From positions 21,023-85,022 of the forward strand of contig JAJYPD010000006.1 in assembly GCA_021795715.1 (NCBI GenBank): a stretch of DNA of 64,000 nt. The letters run 5' to 3'. Positions 47,069-54,995 of the stretch are shown here, piece by piece (positions within the stretch are counted from its first letter, which is position 1; the number at the start of each line of letters is the position of its first letter). The notes beneath the pieces were generated by a model. That model was not told where the DNA came from, searched no databases, and saw nothing but the letters and a program-made list of their open reading frames with translations. Both the position numbers and the translations under genes were made by a program. This DNA comes from Pseudomonadota bacterium (GTDB taxonomy: Bacteria > Pseudomonadota > Gammaproteobacteria > Acidiferrobacterales > Acidiferrobacteraceae).

Positions 47069-47482
47069 ATGATACCCATCAAAGACTGGCGGCTTGACGA
47101 CAGCGAGATCGAGGAGCGCTTCATCCGCGCCTCGGGTCCCGGTGGCCAGAACGTCAACAAGGTGTCGACGGCCGTGCAGTTGCGCTTCGATGTCAAGCGC
47201 GCCCGTCTGCCCGAGGCCGTGCGCGCCCGCCTGCTGCAGATCGGCGGGCGGCGGCTGACCGCCGATGGTGTCCTAATCATTACGGCCCAGCAGTTTCGCA
47301 CACGCGAGCAGAACCGGCGCGATGCCCGCGCGCGTCTCGTGGCGTGGTTACGGCGGGCGGCGGAGATCCCGGCGGCGCGCGTGCCGACGCATGTGCCGCC
47401 CGCCGCTCGGCGGGAGCGGCTTGCGGCCAAGCGCCACCGCAAGCGCGCCAGGGAGCGGCGTGTGGTCCTTATGGATGAGTAG
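47069..47482 (+). CDS. arfB: Alternative ribosome-rescue factor (peptidyl-tRNA hydrolase ArfB)
   Basis: A 137-residue release-factor-like hydrolase. RASGPGGQNVNKVSTAV contains the catalytic GGQ. The C-terminal tail is Arg/Lys-rich (AAKRHRKRARERR), as needed to enter the mRNA channel of stalled ribosomes. An upstream in-frame start at 46985 overlaps DUF1641; the family N-terminus (MIPIKDWRLDDSEIEERFIRASGPG) fits 47069. Its stop overlaps the convergent bufC-like gene by 14 bases. Confidence 0.9.
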   Translation: MIPIKDWRLDDSEIEERFIRASGPGGQNVNKVSTAVQLRFDVKRARLPEAVRARLLQIGGRRLTADGVLIITAQQFRTREQNRRDARARLVAWLRRAAEIPAARVPTHVPPAARRERLAAKRHRKRARERRVVLMDE

Positions 47483-48290
47483 GGTGGAGGCCTTCGTGCG
47501 CGGGGGACTTAATCCCGGTGACGAGTTTGCGTGCGAACGCCCAGGCCAGTGCGTCTTGCAGATCGAACGGGCTCTGCAGGGCGGCCGCCGTCTCGCAGGC
47601 AAGCGCCACGGCATCGGCAAGACGGCGGTCTTGCGTAAGCGCCAAAAGCCAGCGCCACACGGATGGTGGCAGGGTTTCCATCACCACGGCGCGTCTTTGC
47701 CGATACAAGACGATCGCCGCCGCTTCGCGCCGCTGCAATCCCGCGCGCGCCGCCTCCTTGTGCTGCGCGTCCCCGGATGCGGCCGCCCAGATGCGCGCGA
47801 CCGGATAAGGCGAGGCGACAAGCCGCAGGGAGGCGGCCAAGCGCAGGCGCAGATCGGGCCACGCGGAGGCATCAAAGGCCGCCAGCGCATCGAGGCGTAT
47901 GCCCGGTTCTTCGGCGGCCGTCACGCTTTCGCTGCGCGCCCATTCAAGGCGCGCGACATCCGGCAGATAGGGATAGAGCGAGATCTCGGGGCGCTGCGCA
48001 AGGTAGGCCGGCAGCGCGGCGCCATAGTCCTGGAGATTGCCGCCGGGGGCCTTATGCCAGCGCCCATAATCGCGGGCGATCCGGCGGAAATAACGCGATC
48101 CGGTCAGGGATACGATGGCGGGATAGGTGGTTTCCAGGGCTTCGCGCCAGGTGATGCGCAATTGGTTGTGATAAATCCACAGCCGCCGGTGTGACGGCAG
48201 GCCGTCACTGTCTATCCAGGCGTCGGCACCATCGAACTGCCCGGCTGACAGCGCCTCCGCCCAGGCCTTCTGGCAGCTAGCCAGTGACAT
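47469..48290 (-). CDS. DUF2063 protein, BufC-like partner of the MNIO enzyme
   Basis: A 273-residue protein whose N-terminal half (residues about 5-95) matches DUF2063: RLWIYHNQLRITWREALETTYPAIVSLTGSRYFRRIARDY. In bufferin systems BufC recruits the precursor to the BufB oxygenase. Its start overlaps the bufB-like stop by 14 bases, indicating coupled translation. It is the last gene of the three-gene unit. Confidence 0.85.
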   Translation of the reverse strand: MSLASCQKAWAEALSAGQFDGADAWIDSDGLPSHRRLWIYHNQLRITWREALETTYPAIVSLTGSRYFRRIARDYGRWHKAPGGNLQDYGAALPAYLAQRPEISLYPYLPDVARLEWARSESVTAAEEPGIRLDALAAFDASAWPDLRLRLAASLRLVASPYPVARIWAAASGDAQHKEAARAGLQRREAAAIVLYRQRRAVVMETLPPSVWRWLLALTQDRRLADAVALACETAAALQSPFDLQDALAWAFARKLVTGIKSPAHEGLHPTHP

Positions 48291-49152
48291 CGGCTGTCCG
48301 TGCCTGCATGCGCCGTTGTGCGCGGCCGATCTCATCTACGAGTTCCGGAAGGGCCGGCAGTGAGGCGTCGCGTTCAAGCAGGGTCGCGCGCGGCCCCATC
48401 CGTGCGCACAGCGTGTCATACAGCGACCAGACGCCGTCGGGAACGACCGTGTCGTGGCTGTCGATCCACATGTGGCCGTCAGGGAACCGGTTGAGACGGC
48501 AGCCGGCGAGATGGACCTCATGTACGGCGGCGGCATCGATACGCGCAAGGAAATCTTCTGCCTCCTCGCCGTGGTTGCGCGCATTCACGTAGAGATTGGT
48601 GAGGTCGAGCAGGATCCCGCAACCGGTGGCGGCGGCCAGTCCGTTGATGAGATCGACCTCGTCGCGATCGTCTTCGCGGTGGCGCATGTAGGCGGCGATG
48701 GGTTCGATGAGGATCGGGCGCCGCAGCGCGTCTTGGACTTCCTGGATGTGGGCGGTCAGCCGGTCGTGTGTCTCCCGGGTGAACGGCATCGGCAAAAGGT
48801 GATGGAAATGGTGTCCGCGGAAGGCCGTCCAGCAGACATGCTCGGATACGAACAAGGGCTCAAGTCGTCTGTTGAGTTCGCACAGGCAGGCCAATGGCTT
48901 TGCATCGAGGGTGGCATTGCCAAGGCCGAGGCTCACGCCGTGGAGGCTTACCGCGTAATCCTGCCGCAGCGTCTCGAGGTCGGTGTACTGTGCGCTGCCG
49001 GTGTCCCGGTAGTTTTCCGGATGGATTTCCAGAAAGTCCACGGGCGGCCGCAGCGCCAGCCAGGCCTCGTGATGCGGCTGGCGCAGGCCGATACCGATGC
49101 GGCCGTCGGCCTCACGGGGTGCCGCCGTTACGGGCGGTGCGTCTTGGCCCAT
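48277..49152 (-). CDS. DUF692 multinuclear iron oxygenase (BufB-like)
   Basis: A 291-residue TIM-barrel enzyme of the MNIO (DUF692) family, which modifies cysteines of RiPP precursors. Expected metal ligands appear in FLEIHPENY, SLHGVSLGLG, SEHVCW, ILIEPIAAY, LLDLTNLYVNARNHG, HEVHLAG and WIDSHD. It starts inside the precursor gene (25-base overlap) and overlaps the bufC-like gene. Substrate is most likely the adjacent DUF2282 protein. ATG at 49152; a longer frame exists upstream but overlaps the precursor. Confidence 0.9.
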   Translation of the reverse strand: MGQDAPPVTAAPREADGRIGIGLRQPHHEAWLALRPPVDFLEIHPENYRDTGSAQYTDLETLRQDYAVSLHGVSLGLGNATLDAKPLACLCELNRRLEPLFVSEHVCWTAFRGHHFHHLLPMPFTRETHDRLTAHIQEVQDALRRPILIEPIAAYMRHREDDRDEVDLINGLAAATGCGILLDLTNLYVNARNHGEEAEDFLARIDAAAVHEVHLAGCRLNRFPDGHMWIDSHDTVVPDGVWSLYDTLCARMGPRATLLERDASLPALPELVDEIGRAQRRMQARTADVTG

Positions 49153-49565
49153 TGCGCAGCCTCGGCCAGATACTGCGCCGCGGAGGCATGGTAGAGCTGC
49201 CGTTCGCGCAAAGACGGCACGGCATGGATGCGCGCCCGTTCGGGCGGCGGCAGCGACAGGAACTTGTGGATGTGGGCGGCGGCTTTGGCGCTGGGTATGG
49301 CGCTGCCGCCGATCTCCGTGCAGGTTCCCACCGGCATCCACACATAGGCACTCGGGTCATGCGCGCGCGGATCGGTGCCGGCGCAGGCGCCCGTGGCCGT
49401 CAGGCAGTCATTCTTGTAGGCGGCGTTTACCCCCCAGCAACGTACCCATCCGGCGTGCCAGGTCTTGCTCGGGGCCGCGTGTGCGGTGTCGGCCATACCC
49501 ATGGCGACGCCACCGAGCGCGGCGACGGCCGTGACCTTCTTCATCCAGTGATTCACCTGCGGCAT
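49128..49565 (-). CDS. DUF2282 bufferin-type precursor (BufA-like) with C-terminal extension
   Basis: A 145-residue protein. A Sec signal peptide (about 1-30, cleavage near AHA/AP) is followed by the DUF2282 core with four cysteines: C43 (VRCWGVN), C54 (KNDC), C61 (GACAG) and C82 (VGTCTEIGG). Known bufferins end soon after the last cysteine; here about 60 more residues follow, with several histidines and a helical end (QYLAEAAQWAKTHRP). AAGGAG precedes the ATG at 49565. Bufferins are copper-binding modified peptides, so copper buffering is the likely role. Confidence 0.82.
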   Translation of the reverse strand: MPQVNHWMKKVTAVAALGGVAMGMADTAHAAPSKTWHAGWVRCWGVNAAYKNDCLTATGACAGTDPRAHDPSAYVWMPVGTCTEIGGSAIPSAKAAAHIHKFLSLPPPERARIHAVPSLRERQLYHASAAQYLAEAAQWAKTHRP

Positions 49566-49875
49566 GCGGGCATCTCCTTGTCGGGATGGTGGAGGCGGGC
49601 GCGTCCGTCCGGGGTGTCGACCGCCCGCGTGCGTACTTTAGACTGAATCTACAGCGTATCCGCGTGCCGCACAAGAACCCGGGCATTGGGTGTGGAAAAA
49701 GGGTGTGTTCTGGGCCTGGCCGTACCCGTAGGGGTCTACGGATCCGCTTACTGGCGCCTGCAGACCGGAGATTCCGGCGGCGCCGGCGCGGCCTGCGGCC
49801 GCTTTTAGGCCGGCGGGTTGGCTGCCGGCGGCCCGCCCGCATCTTGCGGCTACCCCGTCTCCATGACGCGTAAGG
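49566..49875. other. Intergenic region between hydrogenase-like operon and bufferin operon
   Basis: About 310 bases that must hold the bufferin promoter on the minus strand; I cannot pick one with confidence. On the plus strand GCGGCC-TGC-GGCCGC followed by TTTT (49788-49806) looks like a terminator although no plus-strand gene precedes it. Confidence 0.4.
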
Positions 49876-50391
49876 TCAGTCGGGCGCCGTTTTGGCCGAT
49901 GCCAGGCGGTGCAGGGCATCGACAAGGGCGAGGGGTGTGGGCGGACAGCCCGGCAAGGTGATGTCGACGGGGATCACGTCTGCCACCCGCCCGACCGTGG
50001 CGTAATTGGCGCAATGCACGCCGCAGCCGGCCGCGCAGTCGCCAAAGGCGAGCACGAGCTTGGGTGCGGGCATGGCCGCATAGGCATCGTGCAGCGCGTT
50101 TACCATGTGGCGGCTGACAGGGCCCGTGACGAGAAGGACATCGGCGTGGCGCGGACTGGCGACGAAATGCACGCCCAGCCGCGCGAGATTGTAGTAAATA
50201 TTGTTGGCGGCATGGATCTCGAGTTCGCAGGCGTTGCAGGAGCCGGCATCCACATGCCGCACGGCGATCGCGCGGCCGACTTGTGCGCGGAATGCCGTCA
50301 CCGCGTCGGTGTCCGCCATGCGCGCAGGCAAGGCCGGCAGAGGCAGGGTTGGCAGGCCGGTGGCCAGAATCCGTTTGATCAGTTTGCGCAT
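49876..50391 (-). CDS. Hydrogenase-4-like small subunit (NuoB/HyfI family)
   Basis: A 171-residue subunit with the four cysteines of a proximal [4Fe-4S] cluster: SCNACELEI (two), FGDCAAGC and LPGCPPTPLALVDALHRL. It therefore keeps electron-transfer ability. It pairs with the large subunit encoded directly upstream (four bases between stop and start). It is the last gene of the six-gene operon. Confidence 0.88.
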   Translation of the reverse strand: MRKLIKRILATGLPTLPLPALPARMADTDAVTAFRAQVGRAIAVRHVDAGSCNACELEIHAANNIYYNLARLGVHFVASPRHADVLLVTGPVSRHMVNALHDAYAAMPAPKLVLAFGDCAAGCGVHCANYATVGRVADVIPVDITLPGCPPTPLALVDALHRLASAKTAPD

Positions 50392-50395
50392 GAGC

Positions 50396-51931
50396 TCAGA
50401 GGTCGTGGCCGCTGTAGGCCAGATTGAAGGACTTGTTTATCAGCGGAAAATCCGGCACCAGCCCGTCGAGGGCGGCCAGTTCCAAAAGCGGCCAGTTCTG
50501 CCAGGAAGGATCATGGACGTGCACGCGATGCGGGCCACCGGCCGCATGCCGTTCCAGGGTAACGAAGACTTCGCCGCGCCAGCCCTCCGCGCCGCCCAGT
50601 GCGCAGGTGCGCCGGGCCGTGCCGGGCGCGGTCGCCAAGGGGCCCTCCGGTAGCGTGGCCAGAATGCGGCATATAAGGCGCAGCGCCGCATGAATTTCTG
50701 CAAAGCGCAGCGCCACACGGGCGGCCACATCTCCTACGGGGTGGCGTGTGTCTTCTACCGGCAAGTCGGCGTAAGGGGCATGGGGGAACTCAAGGCGCAG
50801 ATCCCGGCGTACGCCGGCGGCGCGCGCAATCAATCCGACCCCGTCATATTGTTCCACCTGTTCGGCCGTCACTCTGCCGGTGCCCAGGAAGCGCTCCTGG
50901 AGACCCGCGTGATCACTGATGATCTCTTCGAGCTCATGCAGCGCGTTGGCCAGTTCATGGCATTGCGCGGTCATGGCGGCGGCGTCGGCGGCGCCGAGAT
51001 CGCAGGCGACCCCGCCGACTGTGATCGTGTCCATCAGATAGCGGTGACCAAAGAGCGGCTGCTGAGCCTGCAGCCAATGTTCCTTCAGGAGGCCGAACTG
51101 CGCCTGGCCAAAGGCGAGCCCTCCGTCACCGCAGATCGCGCCGATGTCGCCCAGATGATTGGCGATCCGTTCGCGCTCGAGAAGCAATGCCCGCAGGGCC
51201 TGAGCGCGGGGCGCTACGGTGTAGCCGTCGAGCGCCTCCACGGCCATTGCATAGGCCAGGGCATAGGCGACCGTGCTGTCGCCGCAGATGCGGCCGGCCA
51301 GGCGGACGGCCTGCGCCGGAGGCAGGGCGCCGAGCGCTTTTTCCACACCCTTGTGCAGGTAACCCAGACGCGATTCGAGACGCAAGACATCGTCACCCAC
51401 CACCGAAAAGCGAAAGTGCCCCGATTCGATGATGCCGGCGTGAATGGGGCCGACGGCGATTTCGTGCACCCCTTCGCCCGCCACGCGCACAAACGGGTAG
51501 GGCGCCTCGCTGGCGGTGGCGGTCATGAAGTCGTCGCGCAACGGAAAATCCGTGGCCGACCACGCGCCGTGGCGCAGCCACGGCCGGGTATCCGCGGACA
51601 CGCAGGCCAGTCCCAGCAAATCGGTCATCGCCCGTTGCAGGCGCGCGGCTGCCGGAAAAAGGTCGCTTATGTCCGGGTAATGCAAGGCGGTGTCGCCGGC
51701 TTGAGTGCTGAGCCAGACGAGGCGGCCGGTCCAGGCAAGCAGCGCGTGCACCAGAAAGCCTTTGCCGGCATGCCGGGCATCGGTACCCCACAAAGAGGCG
51801 AGGTGTCCGCCATCGGCCCGGCAGCTTGCGCAGCCCGCGCGCCAGGCGGTGTGGTCGACGACCGCCTGCCATGCGGGGAGCGGCCCGTCGAGCCGGGTCA
51901 GATGCGCGTCAAACCCTGAGGTTTTGGGCAT
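50396..51931 (-). CDS. Hydrogenase-4-like large subunit without NiFe cysteines (NuoCD/HyfG family)
   Basis: A 511-residue fusion of a NuoC-like N-domain and a NuoD/hydrogenase large-subunit domain. The NiFe L1 motif RxCGxCxxxH reads RICGDSTVAY: one Cys remains, the second is Ser and the His is Tyr. The C-terminal L2 motif DPCxxCxxH is replaced by LINKSFNLAYSGHDL with no Cys. A NiFe centre cannot form as in hydrogenases. HISDHAGLQERF and HLGDIGAICGDGG regions are otherwise typical of the family. TAGGAGG overlapping the previous stop is the ribosome site for ATG 51931. Confidence 0.9.
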   Translation of the reverse strand: MPKTSGFDAHLTRLDGPLPAWQAVVDHTAWRAGCASCRADGGHLASLWGTDARHAGKGFLVHALLAWTGRLVWLSTQAGDTALHYPDISDLFPAAARLQRAMTDLLGLACVSADTRPWLRHGAWSATDFPLRDDFMTATASEAPYPFVRVAGEGVHEIAVGPIHAGIIESGHFRFSVVGDDVLRLESRLGYLHKGVEKALGALPPAQAVRLAGRICGDSTVAYALAYAMAVEALDGYTVAPRAQALRALLLERERIANHLGDIGAICGDGGLAFGQAQFGLLKEHWLQAQQPLFGHRYLMDTITVGGVACDLGAADAAAMTAQCHELANALHELEEIISDHAGLQERFLGTGRVTAEQVEQYDGVGLIARAAGVRRDLRLEFPHAPYADLPVEDTRHPVGDVAARVALRFAEIHAALRLICRILATLPEGPLATAPGTARRTCALGGAEGWRGEVFVTLERHAAGGPHRVHVHDPSWQNWPLLELAALDGLVPDFPLINKSFNLAYSGHDL

Positions 51932-51939
51932 GCAGCCTC

Positions 51940-53388
51940 CTAGTGTCCAAGGAGCCGCGCGGCGGCTGTGTACCAGCGGGACAGCGCGGGCGGAATGGCA
52001 AGTCCCAGCGTCAGCACCAGGGCAAGATGCAAAAAGGACGGCCACAGCGAGGTCGGCGCCGGTGCCTTGGGTACCCGTGTTTCACCAAACACCATGGCCT
52101 GCATACGGCCAAACAGGGCGGCAAACGCGACACCAAGCCCGACGGCAAGAAAGGGCAATGCCCATGGCTCTTTGTGAATGGCCACCGTCAGGATCAGGAA
52201 CTCGCTTGTGAAAACGCCAAAGGGCGGTGTGCCAAGAATGGCCAGAGTGCCGAGCATGAACGCCCAGCCCATGGCGGGATTGCGGCCGAGCAACCCCTGG
52301 ATCTGGTCGATGCGTTGCGTGCCGGTCTTTTGCGCGATGTGCCCGCCGCTGAAAAACAGCGACGACTTGGTGAGCGAGTGCACGGTCATGTGCAAAAGCG
52401 CCGCAAAGATCGCAATCGGCCCGCCCATGCCGAAGGCGAAGGTCGCAAGTCCCATGTGTTCGATCGACGAATACGAAAGGAGACGCTTGATGTCGCGCTG
52501 ACGCGCAAGCGAAAAGGCGGCGACCAGTACGGACAGCAATCCAAACGCCATCATGAGCTGGTTGGGCCAGCGGTCGCGCAGGGAACCATCAGCCAGCACC
52601 TGAAAGCGGACCACCGCGTAGAGGGCGACATTCAGCAAAAGCCCAGACAGCACGGCCGAGATCGGCGTCGGGCCCTCGGCATGCGCGTCGGGCAGCCAAT
52701 TGTGCACGGGTACAAGTCCCACCTTGGTTCCATAGCCGAGGAGCAAAAACGCGAATGCGACGCCGACGATGGTCGGATCCAGGCGGGTGCGTACACGGTC
52801 TAGGTCTGTCCAGAGGAGGCTTGCCTGACCGCCAATCAGCGCATGCGCGGAGAAATACAGCATGATCGTACCGAAAAGCGCAAGCGCGATGCCCACTCCG
52901 CAGAGTATGAAGTACTTCCACGCCGCCTCGAGGCTCGCTGGCGTCCGGTAGAGACTGACAAGAAGCGTGGTGCTCAAGGTCGCGCCTTCCATCGCCACCC
53001 ACAGGATGCCGATGTTGTTGGTGAGAAGGGCGACCAGCATGGTCAAGGCAAACAGCTGGAACATGCTGTGATAAAGGCGCAGACGCCCTGCCGTAAGCCG
53101 CCCCATGTGACTTTCGATGTGCATGTAGGCGCGGCTGAAGACGGCCGTCGTCAGGGTGACAAAGGCAGTCAGGTCGACCAGGAAGACGTTGAACGGATCG
53201 ACGAACGCCTGGTCGTGCAGGGCGAGAAAGGGTCCGTGGGCAAGAACACGAGCCGTCATCACCGCGGTTGCCACGGCCGTGGCGGCGCTAAAGCCGATAT
53301 TGGCGGCAAAGGCCCAGGGCCTGTGCCCGTAGAGGCCGAGGACGAAGGCGCCGGCAAGCGGCATGAAGAGGATGGACAGGATGATCAT
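51940..53388 (-). CDS. Proton-translocating membrane subunit (HyfF/NuoM-N-like)
   Basis: A 482-residue antiporter-like protein with about 14 TMs. Conserved lysine and histidine stretches occur in GYGTKVGLVPVHNWLPDAHAEGPTPISAVLSG and KRLLSYSSIEHMGLATFA, the proton-channel core shared with complex I NuoL/M/N. It resembles HyfF. Start ATG at 53388, four bases after the upstream gene stop. Confidence 0.9.
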   Translation of the reverse strand: MIILSILFMPLAGAFVLGLYGHRPWAFAANIGFSAATAVATAVMTARVLAHGPFLALHDQAFVDPFNVFLVDLTAFVTLTTAVFSRAYMHIESHMGRLTAGRLRLYHSMFQLFALTMLVALLTNNIGILWVAMEGATLSTTLLVSLYRTPASLEAAWKYFILCGVGIALALFGTIMLYFSAHALIGGQASLLWTDLDRVRTRLDPTIVGVAFAFLLLGYGTKVGLVPVHNWLPDAHAEGPTPISAVLSGLLLNVALYAVVRFQVLADGSLRDRWPNQLMMAFGLLSVLVAAFSLARQRDIKRLLSYSSIEHMGLATFAFGMGGPIAIFAALLHMTVHSLTKSSLFFSGGHIAQKTGTQRIDQIQGLLGRNPAMGWAFMLGTLAILGTPPFGVFTSEFLILTVAIHKEPWALPFLAVGLGVAFAALFGRMQAMVFGETRVPKAPAPTSLWPSFLHLALVLTLGLAIPPALSRWYTAAARLLGH

Positions 53389-53391
53389 GCG

Positions 53392-54045
53392 TCATTCCTC
53401 GTGGCGGTCAAAGCGGTGCAGATCCAGGCTGTCGAATTCCTCGCGGATGTGAAAGAAAAACACGCCCAGAATGAAGACGCCGACGATCACATCGAGCGCG
53501 ATGCCAAGCTCGACCATCATCGGCATGCCGTAGGTGACGCTGGTGGCGGCGAAGATGAGGCCGTTTTCAAGCGACAGGAAGCCAAGTACCTGGGTAAGCG
53601 CGGTGGTGCGCACGATCATCATAAGCAGTGACAAAAGGACGCTTGCGAGCGCGATGCCGAAGGTGTCGCGGTTGATGGTGCCGGCGAGATGCGCTATCGG
53701 CAGCGCCACATCGAAGGCGAAGATGTTGAGGACAAGCCCGACAAGCAGCAAAGTCGGCACGCGCAGAAGATTTTCCCGGTTCCATGCAAGGCCCAGACGG
53801 CGTACGAGCCGGTAGAGGATGAGGGGAATGACGATCACTTTCAGAAGGCCGTTTAGTGCCGCCGACAGATAGAGGCTTTCCTGATGGGTGCCATAACCGA
53901 CCGCAACGATGCTAAGCGCAAGGATGCCCCCTTGCAGCGCATACAGGTTGATGAGGTGCACGATGCGCCGCTGCGCGAGCATGGCAAAGGCCACGAGCAG
54001 AAAGAGCGCGGCGAGCAAGTTGGTGATCTGCGCAAAGAGGGGCAT
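53392..54045 (-). CDS. HyfE-like membrane subunit (NuoK-related)
   Basis: A 217-residue protein with about six TMs. The second half (VLGFLSLENGLIFAATSV, VELGIALDVIVGVFILGVFFFHIREEFDSLD) is typical of HyfE, which contains a NuoK-like module with a conserved Glu in a TM (LSLENG). It begins two bases after the HyfC-like stop. Confidence 0.87.
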   Translation of the reverse strand: MPLFAQITNLLAALFLLVAFAMLAQRRIVHLINLYALQGGILALSIVAVGYGTHQESLYLSAALNGLLKVIVIPLILYRLVRRLGLAWNRENLLRVPTLLLVGLVLNIFAFDVALPIAHLAGTINRDTFGIALASVLLSLLMMIVRTTALTQVLGFLSLENGLIFAATSVTYGMPMMVELGIALDVIVGVFILGVFFFHIREEFDSLDLHRFDRHEE

Positions 54046-54047
54046 GG

Positions 54048-54995
54048 TCAGGTGCCGAGCAGAAAATGGACGAGGATGCCAAGCACGGCAACCATGAACG
54101 CCGTGCCCAGGAATTCCGGGACGCGGAATAGCCGCAGTTTGGCGAGCAGCGTCTCGATCGCCGCCAAGGCCGTGCCTGCGGCGGTCATTTTCACGGCGAG
54201 CAGGCCTGTAGCGAGAGCGATGCCGGATGCAGATCCCGTGGCACTCATGCCCCACGGCAGGAAGAGTGCGATGCCAATCGCCATGTAGGTTGCGAGCTTT
54301 ATGGCACCCGCCCATTCCATCAGGGCCAGATGCCGGCCGGCGTATTCGAGGTGCAATGCGCCATGAATCATCGTGAGCTCAAGGTGGGTGTCCGGATTGT
54401 CCACGGGGATGCGCGCGTTTTCGGCAAGCAGCACCATGACGTAGGCGCTGGCGGCAAAGGCCATGCTCGGATAAAGGAAGAGGCGGGTCGTGGTCAGTTG
54501 GCGGACGATGACGGCAAGCGACGTCGAGTGACTGATCAAGGCCGGTGTAAAGAGCACCATGAGAAGCGCGGGTTCCGCCAGGAAGCCGATCAGCATCTCG
54601 CGGCGCGCGCCCATGCTGCCAAACCCGGTGCCGATATCCATGGCGGCGAGCGCTGATACCATGCGCGCGAAGGCGAAGACGCCCACGAGCGCGATGGCGT
54701 CGGCGGCCGGCGCGAGCGGCACGATCGGGGCGAGCAGCGGGACGATCGAACCGGCGATGATCATCGCCGCGACCAGGAGGTAGGGCGCTGTACGAAACAC
54801 CCAGGAGGCCGCATGCGCCACGACGAGCTCCTTGCGCCAGAGCTTGCGCAGCACCCGATAGGGTTGCAGGGGACCTGCGCCGTGGCGGTTGCCAAACCAC
54901 GCGCGGCACTGCTCGACCCAGCCCGCAAGCAAGGGGGCGCCGGCGAAGACGAGTGCGCACTGCAGGCACTGCAGGATGAGGGCGCGGCTTGTCAT
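54048..54995 (-). CDS. HyfC-like membrane anchor subunit (NuoH-related)
   Basis: A 315-residue membrane protein of the NuoH/HyfC family with about eight TMs. GPLQPYRVLRKLWRKE is the conserved first loop, and LAENARIPVDNPDTHLELTMIHGALHLEYAGRHLALMEW is the family signature with acidic residues near the redox arm. It overlaps the upstream HyfB-like gene by four bases (ATGA). Confidence 0.9.
   Translation of the reverse strand: MTSRALILQCLQCALVFAGAPLLAGWVEQCRAWFGNRHGAGPLQPYRVLRKLWRKELVVAHAASWVFRTAPYLLVAAMIIAGSIVPLLAPIVPLAPAADAIALVGVFAFARMVSALAAMDIGTGFGSMGARREMLIGFLAEPALLMVLFTPALISHSTSLAVIVRQLTTTRLFLYPSMAFAASAYVMVLLAENARIPVDNPDTHLELTMIHGALHLEYAGRHLALMEWAGAIKLATYMAIGIALFLPWGMSATGSASGIALATGLLAVKMTAAGTALAAIETLLAKLRLFRVPEFLGTAFMVAVLGILVHFLLGT

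Noticed and set aside
49692..49808. 38-codon GTG-initiated frame ending in a hairpin with TTTT
   Set aside because: The hairpin is attractive, but the start lacks a convincing ribosome site and the product resembles nothing; kept only as a note on the intergenic region.
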